A stretch of 64,000 bases of DNA from Prochlorococcus sp. AG-412-I05 (GCA_003214855.1 QCLC01000004.1:1-64000); one strand, 5' to 3'; shown: positions 19,530 through 28,270, counted from the stretch's first letter. The notes: a model not told the origin generated them from the sequence alone. Numbers and translations are program-made.

Positions 19530-19827
19530 AAACCACGCCAATCCTCAGGTTGTCCAAAGCCAACCAGTGCAACGGCCAAGGCTCAATCTCAACACGGCTG
19601 CGCAAGAAGACCAATAGCTCAATGATCAAAACCATCACAATGACAACAAGCGGTCTCATATCAATCTTCTGCAGGTAATAGACAGTGAGGTTGCTACCGA
19701 GATAAAAACCAAGCAACAAAGCGATTAGAGCAATGCTGCGCCGTCGCCATGATCCAAGCCAAGCTTGAGCAAAATGCCCCCACAGCTGACGCTGGAATCG
19801 TGCAAAGCGTGTGTTTTGTAGGCTCAT
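19492..19827 (-). CDS. ycf20: Ycf20 / DUF565 family membrane protein
   Basis: A 111-residue protein with two or three hydrophobic segments: IALIALLLGFYLGSNLTVYY at about residues 34-53, PLVVIVMVLIIELLVFLRSR just after, and a final [14 protein letters not shown]. This matches Ycf20 (DUF565), present in cyanobacteria and plastids; the Chlamydomonas homologue is linked to non-photochemical quenching. The ATG at 19827 overlaps the stop of the HAD gene (ATGA), while a longer in-frame start at 19911 would lie deep inside that gene. Molecular role is not known. Confidence 0.8.
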   Translation of the reverse strand: MSLQNTRFARFQRQLWGHFAQAWLGSWRRRSIALIALLLGFYLGSNLTVYYLQKIDMRPLVVIVMVLIIELLVFLRSRVEIEPWPLHWLALDNLRIGVVYAVVLEAFKLGS

Positions 19828-20582
19828 GAAGGAGCCATATTGATGAGTCTTTGTAAGTACTCCAGCTTGACCTGCTCTTGAAGACAAGGGGGGCCTATGA
19901 GCACTTTGCACGGCAACCCTTTGTCACCAAGATGGTCGAACACCGCATTGGCTTGGTGAAACTGTGATTTGAGTTCTTGGTCCCATGGGGATGGGGTGAG
20001 CAGGCATGGCAGATTCGCAGCTCTAGCGGCAGCGAGTCCAGCTGCAGAATCTTCGATCACTATTACCTCATTGTTGTTGAAACCACTGGCACAAAGTGCA
20101 TGCAGATAGCCCTCTGGATGTGGCTTGCCGAGGCAAACATCCTCAGCGGTGATGCATCCCTGGAATGGTGAATCACCATCAGGGAAATTCACCTCAAGCA
20201 AGGCGTTTACAGAGTCGCGACCGCTTGTGGTTACCACCCATTGCTCCACTCCATTCAGTTGGAGTTCCGTGAGAAGACGCCGCACCCCCGGTCTCCAAGG
20301 GACGTATCCAGAACGTATTCTTTCGATGTAGTGGTGTTGTTTACGCCTACGCAACTGAGCCAAAAACTCTTCATTGAACGCTTCTCCCACTCGCCCAGCA
20401 TAGGTCTCAATACGTTGTCTCCCACCTGGTATTCGTAGAAGTTCAGCATATAGGTCGCGATCCCAAAACCAAGTAAGTTCCGCCTCGGCAAACGCTGCAT
20501 TAAAGGCCACGCGATGGCCTTCCATTTCTGTGTCAGCAAGGGTGCCATCAACGTCCCAGAACACAGAACAAAGCTTGTTCAT
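19824..20582 (-). CDS. HAD-superfamily hydrolase, CbbY/beta-phosphoglucomutase-like
   Basis: A 252-residue phosphatase-like protein. Motif I is FWDVDGTLADTE (nucleophile Asp and the +2 Asp), motif II is VVTTSGRD, the motif III Lys is in GKPHPEGY, and motif IV is IEDSAAGLAAARAA. A helical C1 cap lies between motifs I and II. This is the pattern of the CbbY/Gph group, whose plant and bacterial members hydrolyse sugar phosphates such as xylulose-1,5-bisphosphate. Substrate is inferred only at class level. The gene is divergent from recJ with 69 bases between starts and is first of a unit with ycf20 and glycerate kinase. Confidence 0.85.
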   Translation of the reverse strand: MNKLCSVFWDVDGTLADTEMEGHRVAFNAAFAEAELTWFWDRDLYAELLRIPGGRQRIETYAGRVGEAFNEEFLAQLRRRKQHHYIERIRSGYVPWRPGVRRLLTELQLNGVEQWVVTTSGRDSVNALLEVNFPDGDSPFQGCITAEDVCLGKPHPEGYLHALCASGFNNNEVIVIEDSAAGLAAARAANLPCLLTPSPWDQELKSQFHQANAVFDHLGDKGLPCKVLIGPPCLQEQVKLEYLQRLINMAPS

Positions 20583-20651
20583 GTCCAGCGGCGATACAAC
20601 TCCCTGACAGCTTGAAGCAACGCTAAAAATGCAGAAGGTTGCCTAGGACCA

Positions 20652-22550
20652 TTGTCATCATCCGAACATCCCACCTGGAGCTGGCAGCTTCCGAGGCCCA
20701 TCACCTCTGATCCTTTGTCAGAAATTCCTCTTCCTTTGCCTCTAAGGGCCGTGCTGGTTCGCAGAGGCGTGCTGGATTCCTCTACAGCTACAACGATCCT
20801 GGAACCACCCAAACCACCAGACCCCTGCGATCACTTCCCTGATCTAGCGAAGGCCATTGTGCGTCTGCAGGGAGCCTGTCAAATAGCAGAGTCAGTCGCC
20901 ATCTGTGGCGACTACGACGCCGATGGGATGACCAGCACAGCCTTGCTAATGGTGACGTTGAAGTGTCTTGGTGCTCAACCAATAGCTGCGATCCCGAACC
21001 GAAAAAGTGAAGGCTACGGGCTCAATCGCGACATGGTGATCAGGCTTCATGAACAGGGAATTCGACTGATTGTCACCGTCGACAACGGTGTAACAGCCCA
21101 AGAGGCACTGCAACAGGCAAAAAATCTCTCTATGGAGGTGATCCTCACCGACCACCACACGCTCCCTGACTCACCTCTTAATGTGCTCTGCCTGCTTCAT
21201 CCATCAGTAACACCTCAAGACTCACCCTACCGATGCCTAGCAGGCGTAGGTCTGGCATACCTGCTTGCTTCATCTCTTGCTGAAGCGATGGATTGCAAAG
21301 AAGCTGTAGGGCCTGCAAGAGACTTATTCTGTATTGGAACAGTAGCGGATATGGCCCCGCTCACTGATGCAAATCGAGCCTTCTTGAGAGAAGGCCTGAA
21401 CAATCTGCATCGAACCCGATGTAAAGGCCTGAGAGCTCTCCAAAGGCTGGCTGGTATAGAAGAACGTCCACTTAAAGCTGAAGACATCGGCTTCCAGCTA
21501 GCCCCAAGGATCAATGCCGTAGGGCGTCTAGGTGATCCGCAGCTTGTGGTGAAACTTTTGACAGTCGATAACGAAGACGAGGCCATGACCCTTGCTCGTC
21601 AATGTGACCAGCTCAACCGGCAGCGCAAGGATCTCTGTAATGCCATTGAGGCAGAAGCTATTGCCCTGGTTGAGGCCGAGGGTGCAACACCTCCACCATT
21701 TTTGTTGCTTGCTCAGAATCATTGGCACCATGGCGTGATCGGAATCGTGGCAGCTCGTCTAGTGGAAAGATATTTTCGCCCAACTGCATTACTGGCTGGT
21801 GAGGGAGACGGACGTCTACGTGCCTCTGTACGTGCACCATCTGGGTTCGCTGTGAATGATTCGCTGAAGGCCTGCGCTGTTCATCTTGATCGCTTTGGTG
21901 GCCATTCAGCAGCAGGTGGTTTCACGATTCGAGCTGAAAAAGTAGGAGCACTGCATGAAGCATTAAATGAGCTAGCTAGAAAGTGGCATGCAACTGTTGG
22001 TGGTGGGGTCTCAATTTCACCAGAAACACTTTTAAAGCTTCACGAGATCAACTTGGATCTATGGAATGGCCTTCAGAAACTTGAGCCCTTTGGCATTGGT
22101 CACCCAGCACCACTGTTCTGGGCAAGGAATTGTCTTGTTGTTGACCAGCACAGAATGCGTGGTGGACACCTGCAACTAATTTTGGCCCAAGGTGATTGCC
22201 AGAGAAGGGCAATTGCCTGGCGATGGATAAACGAAGCCCAAGTTCCTGAACGGATTGACTTAGCATTTCGAATCAACATGAACCACTGGCAAGGGGAGAA
22301 TCGCCTGCAGATGGAGGTTGTCGCCCTACGGGCATATTCCCCTGAAATCAACCTTCATCGAAAAGATAAAACCTATCGCTGTCTTATCGACAAAGAAGGT
22401 GATATGGTACTAGTTAATGCTAAAGGTGAGCTCCTAAAAGGCATCTTTTCAAGCGATGGAAAGCTTAAATGCACTGACAGTCGAGCTAGGCATCCTTACA
22501 TTCATAATCTGATCGAAGAGGGATTAATAGGTCTGGGACTTCGCCCATGA
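20652..22550 (+). CDS. recJ: Single-strand-specific exonuclease RecJ
   Basis: 5'-3' single-strand DNA exonuclease acting in recombination and mismatch repair, 632 residues. The DHH-family motifs are in order: ICGDYDADGMTSTALL (about 81-96), VTVDNGVTA, LTDHHT and, after the linker, the DHHA1 GRLRASVRAPSGF and GGHSAAGGFTI segments. An OB-like C-terminal region follows. The start is a TTG at 20652, preceded by AGGA; upstream codons up to a TGA contain no ATG or GTG. It overlaps the ClC gene by four bases. Confidence 0.94.
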   Translation: MSSSEHPTWSWQLPRPITSDPLSEIPLPLPLRAVLVRRGVLDSSTATTILEPPKPPDPCDHFPDLAKAIVRLQGACQIAESVAICGDYDADGMTSTALLMVTLKCLGAQPIAAIPNRKSEGYGLNRDMVIRLHEQGIRLIVTVDNGVTAQEALQQAKNLSMEVILTDHHTLPDSPLNVLCLLHPSVTPQDSPYRCLAGVGLAYLLASSLAEAMDCKEAVGPARDLFCIGTVADMAPLTDANRAFLREGLNNLHRTRCKGLRALQRLAGIEERPLKAEDIGFQLAPRINAVGRLGDPQLVVKLLTVDNEDEAMTLARQCDQLNRQRKDLCNAIEAEAIALVEAEGATPPPFLLLAQNHWHHGVIGIVAARLVERYFRPTALLAGEGDGRLRASVRAPSGFAVNDSLKACAVHLDRFGGHSAAGGFTIRAEKVGALHEALNELARKWHATVGGGVSISPETLLKLHEINLDLWNGLQKLEPFGIGHPAPLFWARNCLVVDQHRMRGGHLQLILAQGDCQRRAIAWRWINEAQVPERIDLAFRINMNHWQGENRLQMEVVALRAYSPEINLHRKDKTYRCLIDKEGDMVLVNAKGELLKGIFSSDGKLKCTDSRARHPYIHNLIEEGLIGLGLRP

Positions 22551-23914
22551 GTTTTGATCTACGACGGCTCGAACAATTAATCCCAGGAGTGATTGAAAGA
22601 AAACAATCTGAGATTATTCAGCTCTTTCAACATCTTCTATGTCTTTTGATTATTGGCCTTCTAATCGGCCTTGCCTGCCTGCCACTCAACCTGATTGATG
22701 GAATTCAAAAGTCTCTATTTCAGCAGTTACCAGTAACAACAGGAAGTGCCTGGCGGCCAATTGGTCTGATATTGGCACTTTTGCCGATAGGAGTGATGCC
22801 AATCCTCTTGTTACTGCAGCGGGGGCCTTGGCGACATGCAGCTGGCTCGGGGATTCCCCAGACGATGAATGCTCTTGAAGATCACTCACAGCTAGCCCAT
22901 GCTCTCGCTGCACCAAGAACGATTCAACGCAGTCTTCTCTGGACTATTGCAACGGTTGCTCTTTTCCCGCTTGGACGGGAGGGGCCAGTAGTGCATGTAG
23001 GAGCAGCTGTTGCACGAGCTATTCACAAACGTTTTAAGCGTTGGCTCCCTTCACTAAATGAGCGTCAGATAGTGGCTATTGGTGGCGGTGCAGGACTTGC
23101 AGGAGGCTTCAACACCCCTCTACTGGCACCAGTATTCATGATTGAGGAACTCACGACTGAATATTCCCTCACTCTGATTTGGCCTGCTCTTGTGATTGGA
23201 ATCTCCGCAGCTTGGTTTAGCAGCATTGGCGGAGAACCAATCTTCGGTCTTGGCATGATCAATGTGATGGCCCCAGAATCCGAGCAGCTCGTAATTGCTA
23301 TTCCAATTGGAATTTTAGCTGGGCTTGTGGGGGGATTCTTTAATCGAGGTCTTGTCTGGTGCTCTTCATTTCTTGAGCCATTGGTGCGTCAACGACCAAT
23401 CCGCACTGGTTTATTACTTGGAATTTCCCTCAGCGCCTTGGCTCTGACAAGCTGGGGGACAAGCACAGGTGATGGAGAGGGGCTTCTGCAATTGTTGATT
23501 CAGGAAGGCATGCCGAACCATTTCCCTGAAGGTGGCTCTATTTCACAAGGGCTAAATTCCATATGGATCACCTTGGTTCGCGTCTTAGCTCCGATGATTG
23601 CACTATCACCTGGGGTGCCTGGAGGCCTTATTGACCCTTCACTTGCGTTCGGTGGCCTCCTAGGTTACTCATTCTGCGGATTGGTCGGTTCAAGCACTCA
23701 TCTCGGCCTAGCACTAGGTATGGCCGCTGGTTTGGCTGGTGCCACACAGCTTCCACTTGTCTCGATTGTGTTCGCCTGGAGACTAGTTGGCGATCAGCAA
23801 CTAGTTACAGGTCTAGTCCTTTGTTCAGTGCTGGCCGCCTACATCGGACGATTGGTGGCACGTAAGCCCGTCTATCACGCTCTTGCCGAACTTCAAAGAC
23901 CTAGTCGGCGTTGA
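22547..23914 (+). CDS. ClC-family chloride channel / H+-Cl- antiporter
   Basis: A 455-residue polytopic membrane protein. The ClC anion-path motifs are present: GSGIPQ (about residues 104-109), GREGPVVHVGAAVA with the gating Glu (about 144-157), and PGVPGGLIDPSLAFGG for the third. GGGAGLAGGFNTPLLAPVFMIEE is also family typical. Retention of the gating Glu means gated transport, either channel or exchange. No CBS domains follow. The ATG overlaps the recJ stop (ATGA). The 3' end overlaps a tiny convergent gene by 22 bases. Its physiological role here is unknown. Confidence 0.9.
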   Translation: MSFDLRRLEQLIPGVIERKQSEIIQLFQHLLCLLIIGLLIGLACLPLNLIDGIQKSLFQQLPVTTGSAWRPIGLILALLPIGVMPILLLLQRGPWRHAAGSGIPQTMNALEDHSQLAHALAAPRTIQRSLLWTIATVALFPLGREGPVVHVGAAVARAIHKRFKRWLPSLNERQIVAIGGGAGLAGGFNTPLLAPVFMIEELTTEYSLTLIWPALVIGISAAWFSSIGGEPIFGLGMINVMAPESEQLVIAIPIGILAGLVGGFFNRGLVWCSSFLEPLVRQRPIRTGLLLGISLSALALTSWGTSTGDGEGLLQLLIQEGMPNHFPEGGSISQGLNSIWITLVRVLAPMIALSPGVPGGLIDPSLAFGGLLGYSFCGLVGSSTHLGLALGMAAGLAGATQLPLVSIVFAWRLVGDQQLVTGLVLCSVLAAYIGRLVARKPVYHALAELQRPSRR

Positions 23915-24003
23915 TAAAAGCATAGGAATATAATTCCTGGACCGGCCAGAGCAACTGCGCCAAGTGGCCCAAAGATCTCGAGAATGCGGATGGCAGTGTC
24001 CAT
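23893..24003 (-). CDS. 36-residue single-span membrane protein, possible Psb30/Ycf12
   Basis: A short minus-strand frame from an ATG gives 36 residues: an acidic/amphipathic start (MDTAIRILEIFG), one hydrophobic span with ALAGPGIIFLCFY, and a basic end (QRRLGL). The AGP-x-x-I-x-L core and size are like Psb30 (Ycf12), a small photosystem II subunit. The match is from memory and short, so it is tentative. It overlaps the end of the convergent ClC gene by 22 bases. Conservation at this place in related genomes would settle it. Confidence 0.45.
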   Translation of the reverse strand: MDTAIRILEIFGPLGAVALAGPGIIFLCFYQRRLGL

Positions 24004-24052
24004 AGCGACTTAGAGATGATCCCTTTTGACTGGTAGAGAATACGAGATTGCG

Positions 24053-24100
24053 GTCACATAAAGTGTGACGGATCACCGACTCTGTGATGCCTTGTCACAG
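24053..24100. promoter_or_regulatory. Paired TGTGA/TCACA inverted repeats in a divergent region
   Basis: GTCACA-TAAAG-TGTGAC (24053-24069) is followed within 13 bases by CTGTGA-TGCCTTG-TCACAG (24082-24100). Both use the same TGTGA/TCACA arms in opposite order. The second looks like a CRP-type palindrome with a 7-base rather than 6-base spacer. They lie between the tiny membrane-protein gene and the cysteine-cluster gene and could be operators or RNA hairpins. Confidence 0.4.
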
Positions 24101-24108
24101 CATGAAGG

Positions 24109-24483
24109 ATGAGCCATGCCTGGAAGAAGTGGCAATGCATACAGAATTGCGGAGCCTGCTGCCGTCTAGATCCCACTGATCGAGGAGAAGCCATCGCAGT
24201 ACTCAATGAAAGGCAGCAAGAGATTTATTTAGGGATGGTCAACCCAGACGGCTGGTGCAAGCATTACGACACTGGTGGACGTCGTTGTCGCATCTATAGC
24301 TCCCGCCCTGATTTCTGCAGGGTTGGTTTACTGGCATCACTTTTCAATCTGCCGCAAGACAAATCAGAATCATTTGCAATCCAATGCTGCCGCCAGCAGA
24401 TTCGATCTGTCTATGGCGGTAGAAGCCGAGAGCTACGAAACTTTGAACGTAGCCTGCGCCTCCCATTTCAAAAAGATGGTTAA
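24109..24483 (+). CDS. YkgJ-family cysteine cluster protein
   Basis: A 124-residue small protein with the CxxxCxxCC arrangement in CIQNCGACCRLDP (about residues 10-22). GWCKHYDTGGRRCRIYSSRPDFCR (in two pieces, about 47-71) and a later CC (about 93-94) follow. This is the YkgJ/CxxCxxCC family, believed to bind a metal or Fe-S cluster; its exact function is not established. The start is an ATG at 24109. The next gene starts eight bases before its stop, so translation coupling with the GDT1 pair is likely. Confidence 0.85.
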   Translation: MSHAWKKWQCIQNCGACCRLDPTDRGEAIAVLNERQQEIYLGMVNPDGWCKHYDTGGRRCRIYSSRPDFCRVGLLASLFNLPQDKSESFAIQCCRQQIRSVYGGRSRELRNFERSLRLPFQKDG

Positions 24484-24835
24484 GGCACCAACTTCTAAGG
24501 ACACAATTCCAAAACCCGCTCCTGAGAACAGAGCAATGGGTTTCACAACAGTGTTGTTAACGACATTCACCACAGTCTTTTTGGCTGAACTTGGCGATAA
24601 AACCCAGCTAGCAACCCTATTGCTATCAGCTCAGTCAGGCCAACCATGGGTTGTGTTTCTCGGGGCTGCCCTAGCTCTCATCTCTTCCAGTTTGGTGGGC
24701 GTCTTGGTGGGTCGCTGGCTGGCTGGAATCCTGCCACCAGAACGCCTGCAAAAAATGGCCGGGGTGCTGATGGTGAGCTTGGGGTTATGGCTTGGACTAC
24801 AAGCAACACAGTCTCTGCTAATCGCAAGCCAATAA
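24476..24835 (+). CDS. Half-size TMEM165/GDT1 (UPF0016) transporter, subunit 1
   Basis: A 119-residue membrane protein with three predicted spans. It contains one copy of the UPF0016 signature AELGDKTQLATL, which forms the cation site. In full-length relatives (yeast Gdt1, human TMEM165, cyanobacterial Mnx/plant PAM71) two copies are fused and export Mn2+ or Ca2+ in exchange for protons. Here the two halves are separate adjacent genes, so a heterodimer is likely. The ATG at 24476 follows the cysteine-cluster gene with an overlap. A longer frame from 24275 lies inside that gene and has no supporting signal. Confidence 0.88.
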   Translation: MVKAPTSKDTIPKPAPENRAMGFTTVLLTTFTTVFLAELGDKTQLATLLLSAQSGQPWVVFLGAALALISSSLVGVLVGRWLAGILPPERLQKMAGVLMVSLGLWLGLQATQSLLIASQ

Positions 24836-24843
24836 TTAATTCT

Positions 24844-25152
24844 ATGGATTTCACCCTGTTGTTATCTACATTCATCACAGTGTTCCTTGCCGAGCTTGGT
24901 GACAAGACACAGCTGGCAACCCTAGCCATCAGTGGAACAACAAACCGACCTTTTGCTGTTTTTCTTGGTTCTGCAAGTGCTTTGGTCTTTGCAAGCTTGT
25001 TGGGGGCCATGGCAGGAGGTTCGATGGCTGCTTTCATCCCTGAAAACCTTTTGCAATTGCTGGCTTCGTTAGGCTTTCTGATCATTGGCTTACGCCTTAT
25101 CTTCTCAAAACTCAGTCTTTCTTCTGAAGAGGAGGCAGCCCCTGAGAAATAA
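24844..25152 (+). CDS. Half-size TMEM165/GDT1 (UPF0016) transporter, subunit 2
   Basis: A 102-residue partner of the preceding gene, eight bases downstream. It carries the same AELGDKTQLATL motif at about residues 16-27 and three hydrophobic spans, then an acidic tail (SSEEEAAPEK). The inferred role is the second half of a Mn2+/Ca2+ exporter in the cytoplasmic or thylakoid membrane. The ATG at 24844 is chosen because the longer frame from 24646 overlaps subunit 1 and has no membrane-protein character before this point. Confidence 0.88.
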   Translation: MDFTLLLSTFITVFLAELGDKTQLATLAISGTTNRPFAVFLGSASALVFASLLGAMAGGSMAAFIPENLLQLLASLGFLIIGLRLIFSKLSLSSEEEAAPEK

Positions 25153-25270
25153 ATGCGATTAAATGTCTAGAATTAACTCACAACCAATGTTGACTCTGCG
25201 CTGTCTTCGGATTCCTCTTTGGTGATGGCACCGCCGGTCATGAAGACTGGTCTCCTACCTTCCTATCTCA

Positions 25271-27658
25271 ATGAAGTTCACGGTCGCTGACCTGCTTGAC
25301 CAGTTACCCCCCACTGGGGCTCTGGAGATCAAAAAACTCGAAAAAATTCTCAAGCTCACCACAAAGGCCGATCGCGACGGTCTTGAGACAGCCCTTCAAG
25401 GTCTCTTGAAACTCGGCATTGTCAACAACGAAGAAGCCGGATCAATCAAGCGTAGTGATGACGAGTCACTGATTGAAGCTCGTTTGCGCTGCAGCAGTAA
25501 AGGATTTTGTTTTGCCCTAAGAGATGATGGGGGAGACGATATCTATATTCGCGATCATCAGCTCAACCATGCCTGGAACGGAGATCGGGTACTAGTCCGC
25601 ATTACAAGAGATGGGGGACGTCGAAGATCGCCAGAAGGTGGGGTGCAATGCATCCTCGAAAGGACCACCACCAGCTTGCTTGGTCATGTTGAACGCAAAG
25701 ATCAAAATATCCTTGCAATACCTCTTGACGACCGCATCCTTGCAACGATCCAACTGCCAGATGGTGATCAAGCCCATCTGAATGAAGGGGAGGAGACAAG
25801 CGTGGTGGAGGTGAAACTTGACCGCTATCCCATTGCCCAGTTCCCCGCTGAAGGGCATGTGGCACGGTCACTTCCCTTGAATGGAGGCCCCTCAAGTGAT
25901 CGTGATCTTCTTCTTACCAAAGCCAACCTTCAAGATCGACCTGCTCCACCACGCAGCAGCCTAAAGACCCCAACGGCTAAACATCGGCAAGATCTGAGCT
26001 CGCAACCATCGTTGCTACTGCGTAGCTGGCAGGTATCTGATGCGCCACCTCTACCAGCGGTCTATGTGGAGCCCCATGCAGGTGGCACACGTCTGTGGAT
26101 TCATGCGCCTGCCTTAGCAGAACGTCTCAATATTGGGAACAATCTGGATCTCTGGCTAAGAGATCGAGCGGAAGCTCTCTGCCTTGGCGAAGTTTGGCAT
26201 CCCCTACTCGGCCAAAGTCTTTCAAAGGCCTGTTCATTTAAAGTTGGGGAAATCAACGATGCAGTAAGCGTTGCTCTCGACATCTCGGCAGATGGTGAGC
26301 TAATTAATTGGCACTTCAGCCTTAGTTTAATCAAGCCAGTAGCCGAAATCGGACCGGAGGCCCTCACAGCTCTTAGCAACAGAAAACCAAAGGCAAGAAC
26401 AGTCCCTGCTGCTCTGAAGTCGGTCAAGGATCACTTAGCCCAACTCGAGACATTGATCTTTTGTGCTCGTACATTGCAAATGGGAGAACAGGCCAGTGGC
26501 TCTATAGAGCTGGATCTAACTGTTCCAGAACTTCAATGTCTTGGCGATCTCCGCTGGGCAGACCCTGATTCATATCGTCATCAATGGGCTCTTCCTCTTG
26601 ATCAAACTGACCCCCAATCAGTTTTGAGCCCAATGATTAGAGCTGCTCATCGAGCCTGGGCGCAACATGTCCAGAACTTGCAACTCCCTGGCCTGGTGAT
26701 TGAGGCTTCAGAAGCCGCCAACAACACCTTGAACGACGTTGCTAAATCAGCATTAGCTCTTGATATTGCCTTGGAACTTGATGAAGAAGGTAGTCCTGCT
26801 GCCACAGAGCTTGCAAAAGCATTTTCGACAACAGCCTGTCGAAGAGTGCTAGATCAGCAACTACGCCATGCTCTGCCAGAGCCTGTATTACGGCTCGCAA
26901 TTCATGATAGTCAGAAAGAGAATATAAACCTTGAATCCGACCATGAAGACACAAAGTCAATGGATTCAAACCTACAATCACCTTGGTGTTGTCCAACTAT
27001 CCATTACACCGATCTTGTTAATCAACAGATCATAGTGTCTCTTTTAAGTAACGGTAAAGATCGTCCAAATGTCCGACAAAAGGAAAAAGTGGTTCTGGGG
27101 TCCCGTGAATGCTGGCAACAAATCAAATGGCCACTATTCAGCACAAGCCAAGCAAAGAACCTAGAAGAAATCTGCAGTAAAAGCCTCGTGCATCGCCTCA
27201 ACACACTGCGCCGTCAAGCTGAAGAGCTTCGACAAGACCTGATCGCCATGGTTCAGGCACGTATCGTGGAACCCCTTGTTGGGGAAGAGCATCAGGGGGT
27301 GATAAGCGGAGTGCAGAGTTATGGGTTCTTTGTGGAAATTCCACCTTCTATGGCAGAGGGCCTTGTCCACGTAAGCTCTTTAAATGACGATTGGTACGAA
27401 TATCGCTCACGTCAAAACCGATTGGTGGGTCGGAAGAATCGCAAGATCTATCAACTTGGTGATCAAGTAAACGTGAAGGTTGTCAAAGTTGACGCCTTAA
27501 GGAACCAAATTGACCTCGAAGTTAATGGATCAGCAATAACTGTTGAAGCCAATATGAATGTTGATTCTGATCTAACCAATCAAGCAACAACAAAAAGTGA
27601 GGTCAAAGGCAAAAACACCAAGAATAATGAACAACTAGTCAGCTCAAGTGAGGCATAA
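25271..27658 (+). CDS. RNase II/R-like protein with degenerate catalytic centre
   Basis: A 795-residue protein laid out like RNase II/R. A helical N-terminus comes first, then a cold-shock-like RNA-binding region (GFCFALRDDGGDDIYI, GDRVLVRI at about 79-115), the RNB core (about 240-640) and an S1 domain (about 670-755, GVISGVQSYGFFVEIP). The core lacks key residues. Where the family has DARDFDDA before a V-Y stretch, this protein has DAPPLPAVY (from Asp257), losing three of four metal-binding Asp. The SPIRRYxDL loop reads CPTIHYTDL (574-582), losing the Arg pair. It is therefore probably an RNA-binding protein without exonuclease activity, or one with an altered mechanism. ubiX starts four bases after its stop. 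Confidence 0.85.
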   Translation: MKFTVADLLDQLPPTGALEIKKLEKILKLTTKADRDGLETALQGLLKLGIVNNEEAGSIKRSDDESLIEARLRCSSKGFCFALRDDGGDDIYIRDHQLNHAWNGDRVLVRITRDGGRRRSPEGGVQCILERTTTSLLGHVERKDQNILAIPLDDRILATIQLPDGDQAHLNEGEETSVVEVKLDRYPIAQFPAEGHVARSLPLNGGPSSDRDLLLTKANLQDRPAPPRSSLKTPTAKHRQDLSSQPSLLLRSWQVSDAPPLPAVYVEPHAGGTRLWIHAPALAERLNIGNNLDLWLRDRAEALCLGEVWHPLLGQSLSKACSFKVGEINDAVSVALDISADGELINWHFSLSLIKPVAEIGPEALTALSNRKPKARTVPAALKSVKDHLAQLETLIFCARTLQMGEQASGSIELDLTVPELQCLGDLRWADPDSYRHQWALPLDQTDPQSVLSPMIRAAHRAWAQHVQNLQLPGLVIEASEAANNTLNDVAKSALALDIALELDEEGSPAATELAKAFSTTACRRVLDQQLRHALPEPVLRLAIHDSQKENINLESDHEDTKSMDSNLQSPWCCPTIHYTDLVNQQIIVSLLSNGKDRPNVRQKEKVVLGSRECWQQIKWPLFSTSQAKNLEEICSKSLVHRLNTLRRQAEELRQDLIAMVQARIVEPLVGEEHQGVISGVQSYGFFVEIPPSMAEGLVHVSSLNDDWYEYRSRQNRLVGRKNRKIYQLGDQVNVKVVKVDALRNQIDLEVNGSAITVEANMNVDSDLTNQATTKSEVKGKNTKNNEQLVSSSEA

Positions 27659-27661
27659 TTT

Positions 27662-28270
27662 GTGGATCCCTATGTCCTTGCCGTTTCTGGAGCTTCAGCT
27701 CAACCTCTAGCTGAAAGATCGCTGCAGCTCTTGCTTGAAAATAACCGTGACGTCCATTTGATTTTCAGCCACGGGGCTCTACAGGTGTGGAAAGCCGAAA
27801 GAGGAATTGAAGTTCCAGTGGATCCTTCTGATCAGGAGAAATTCTGGCGGGATCATCTACAAGTAAAAAATGGAAATCTGACATGCCATCGGTGGAATGA
27901 TCAATCTGCCAGCATCGCAAGCGGTAGTTTCCGCACCCGCGGGATGGCAATTGTGCCCTGCAGTATGGGCACAATTGGTCGAATTAATGCTGGTGTATCA
28001 ATCGATCTAATCGAGCGTTGTGCAGACGTTCATCTCAAAGAGGGGCGGCCTCTGGTGATTGCGCCAAGGGACATGCCCTGGAGCATCATTCACCTTCGCA
28101 ACCTCACATCACTTGCAGAAGCAGGAGCCAAAATTGCGCCACCAATTCCTGCCTGGTACACAAAACCAAACACAATTGAAGAGATGGTTGATTTTCTTGT
28201 TGTGAGATTGTTCGACCTCTTTGATGAAAGGCTCGCCCCCATTAACCGCTGGAATGGTCCTTCACAATGA
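27662..28270 (+). CDS. ubiX: Flavin prenyltransferase UbiX
   Basis: A 202-residue flavoprotein of the UbiX/PAD1 family that prenylates FMN to make the cofactor of UbiD-type decarboxylases. N-terminal AVSGASAQPLAERSLQLL forms the Rossmann-like FMN site, and MAIVPCSMGTIGRINAG (about 100-116) and LVIAPRDMPWS (about 136-146) are family signatures. The start is a GTG at 27662, three bases past the previous stop. The stop overlaps the ATG of the next gene. No UbiD homologue is in this window. Cyanobacteria use UbiX-like enzymes in plastoquinone or related pathways, which is inference here. Confidence 0.92.
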   Translation: MDPYVLAVSGASAQPLAERSLQLLLENNRDVHLIFSHGALQVWKAERGIEVPVDPSDQEKFWRDHLQVKNGNLTCHRWNDQSASIASGSFRTRGMAIVPCSMGTIGRINAGVSIDLIERCADVHLKEGRPLVIAPRDMPWSIIHLRNLTSLAEAGAKIAPPIPAWYTKPNTIEEMVDFLVVRLFDLFDERLAPINRWNGPSQ

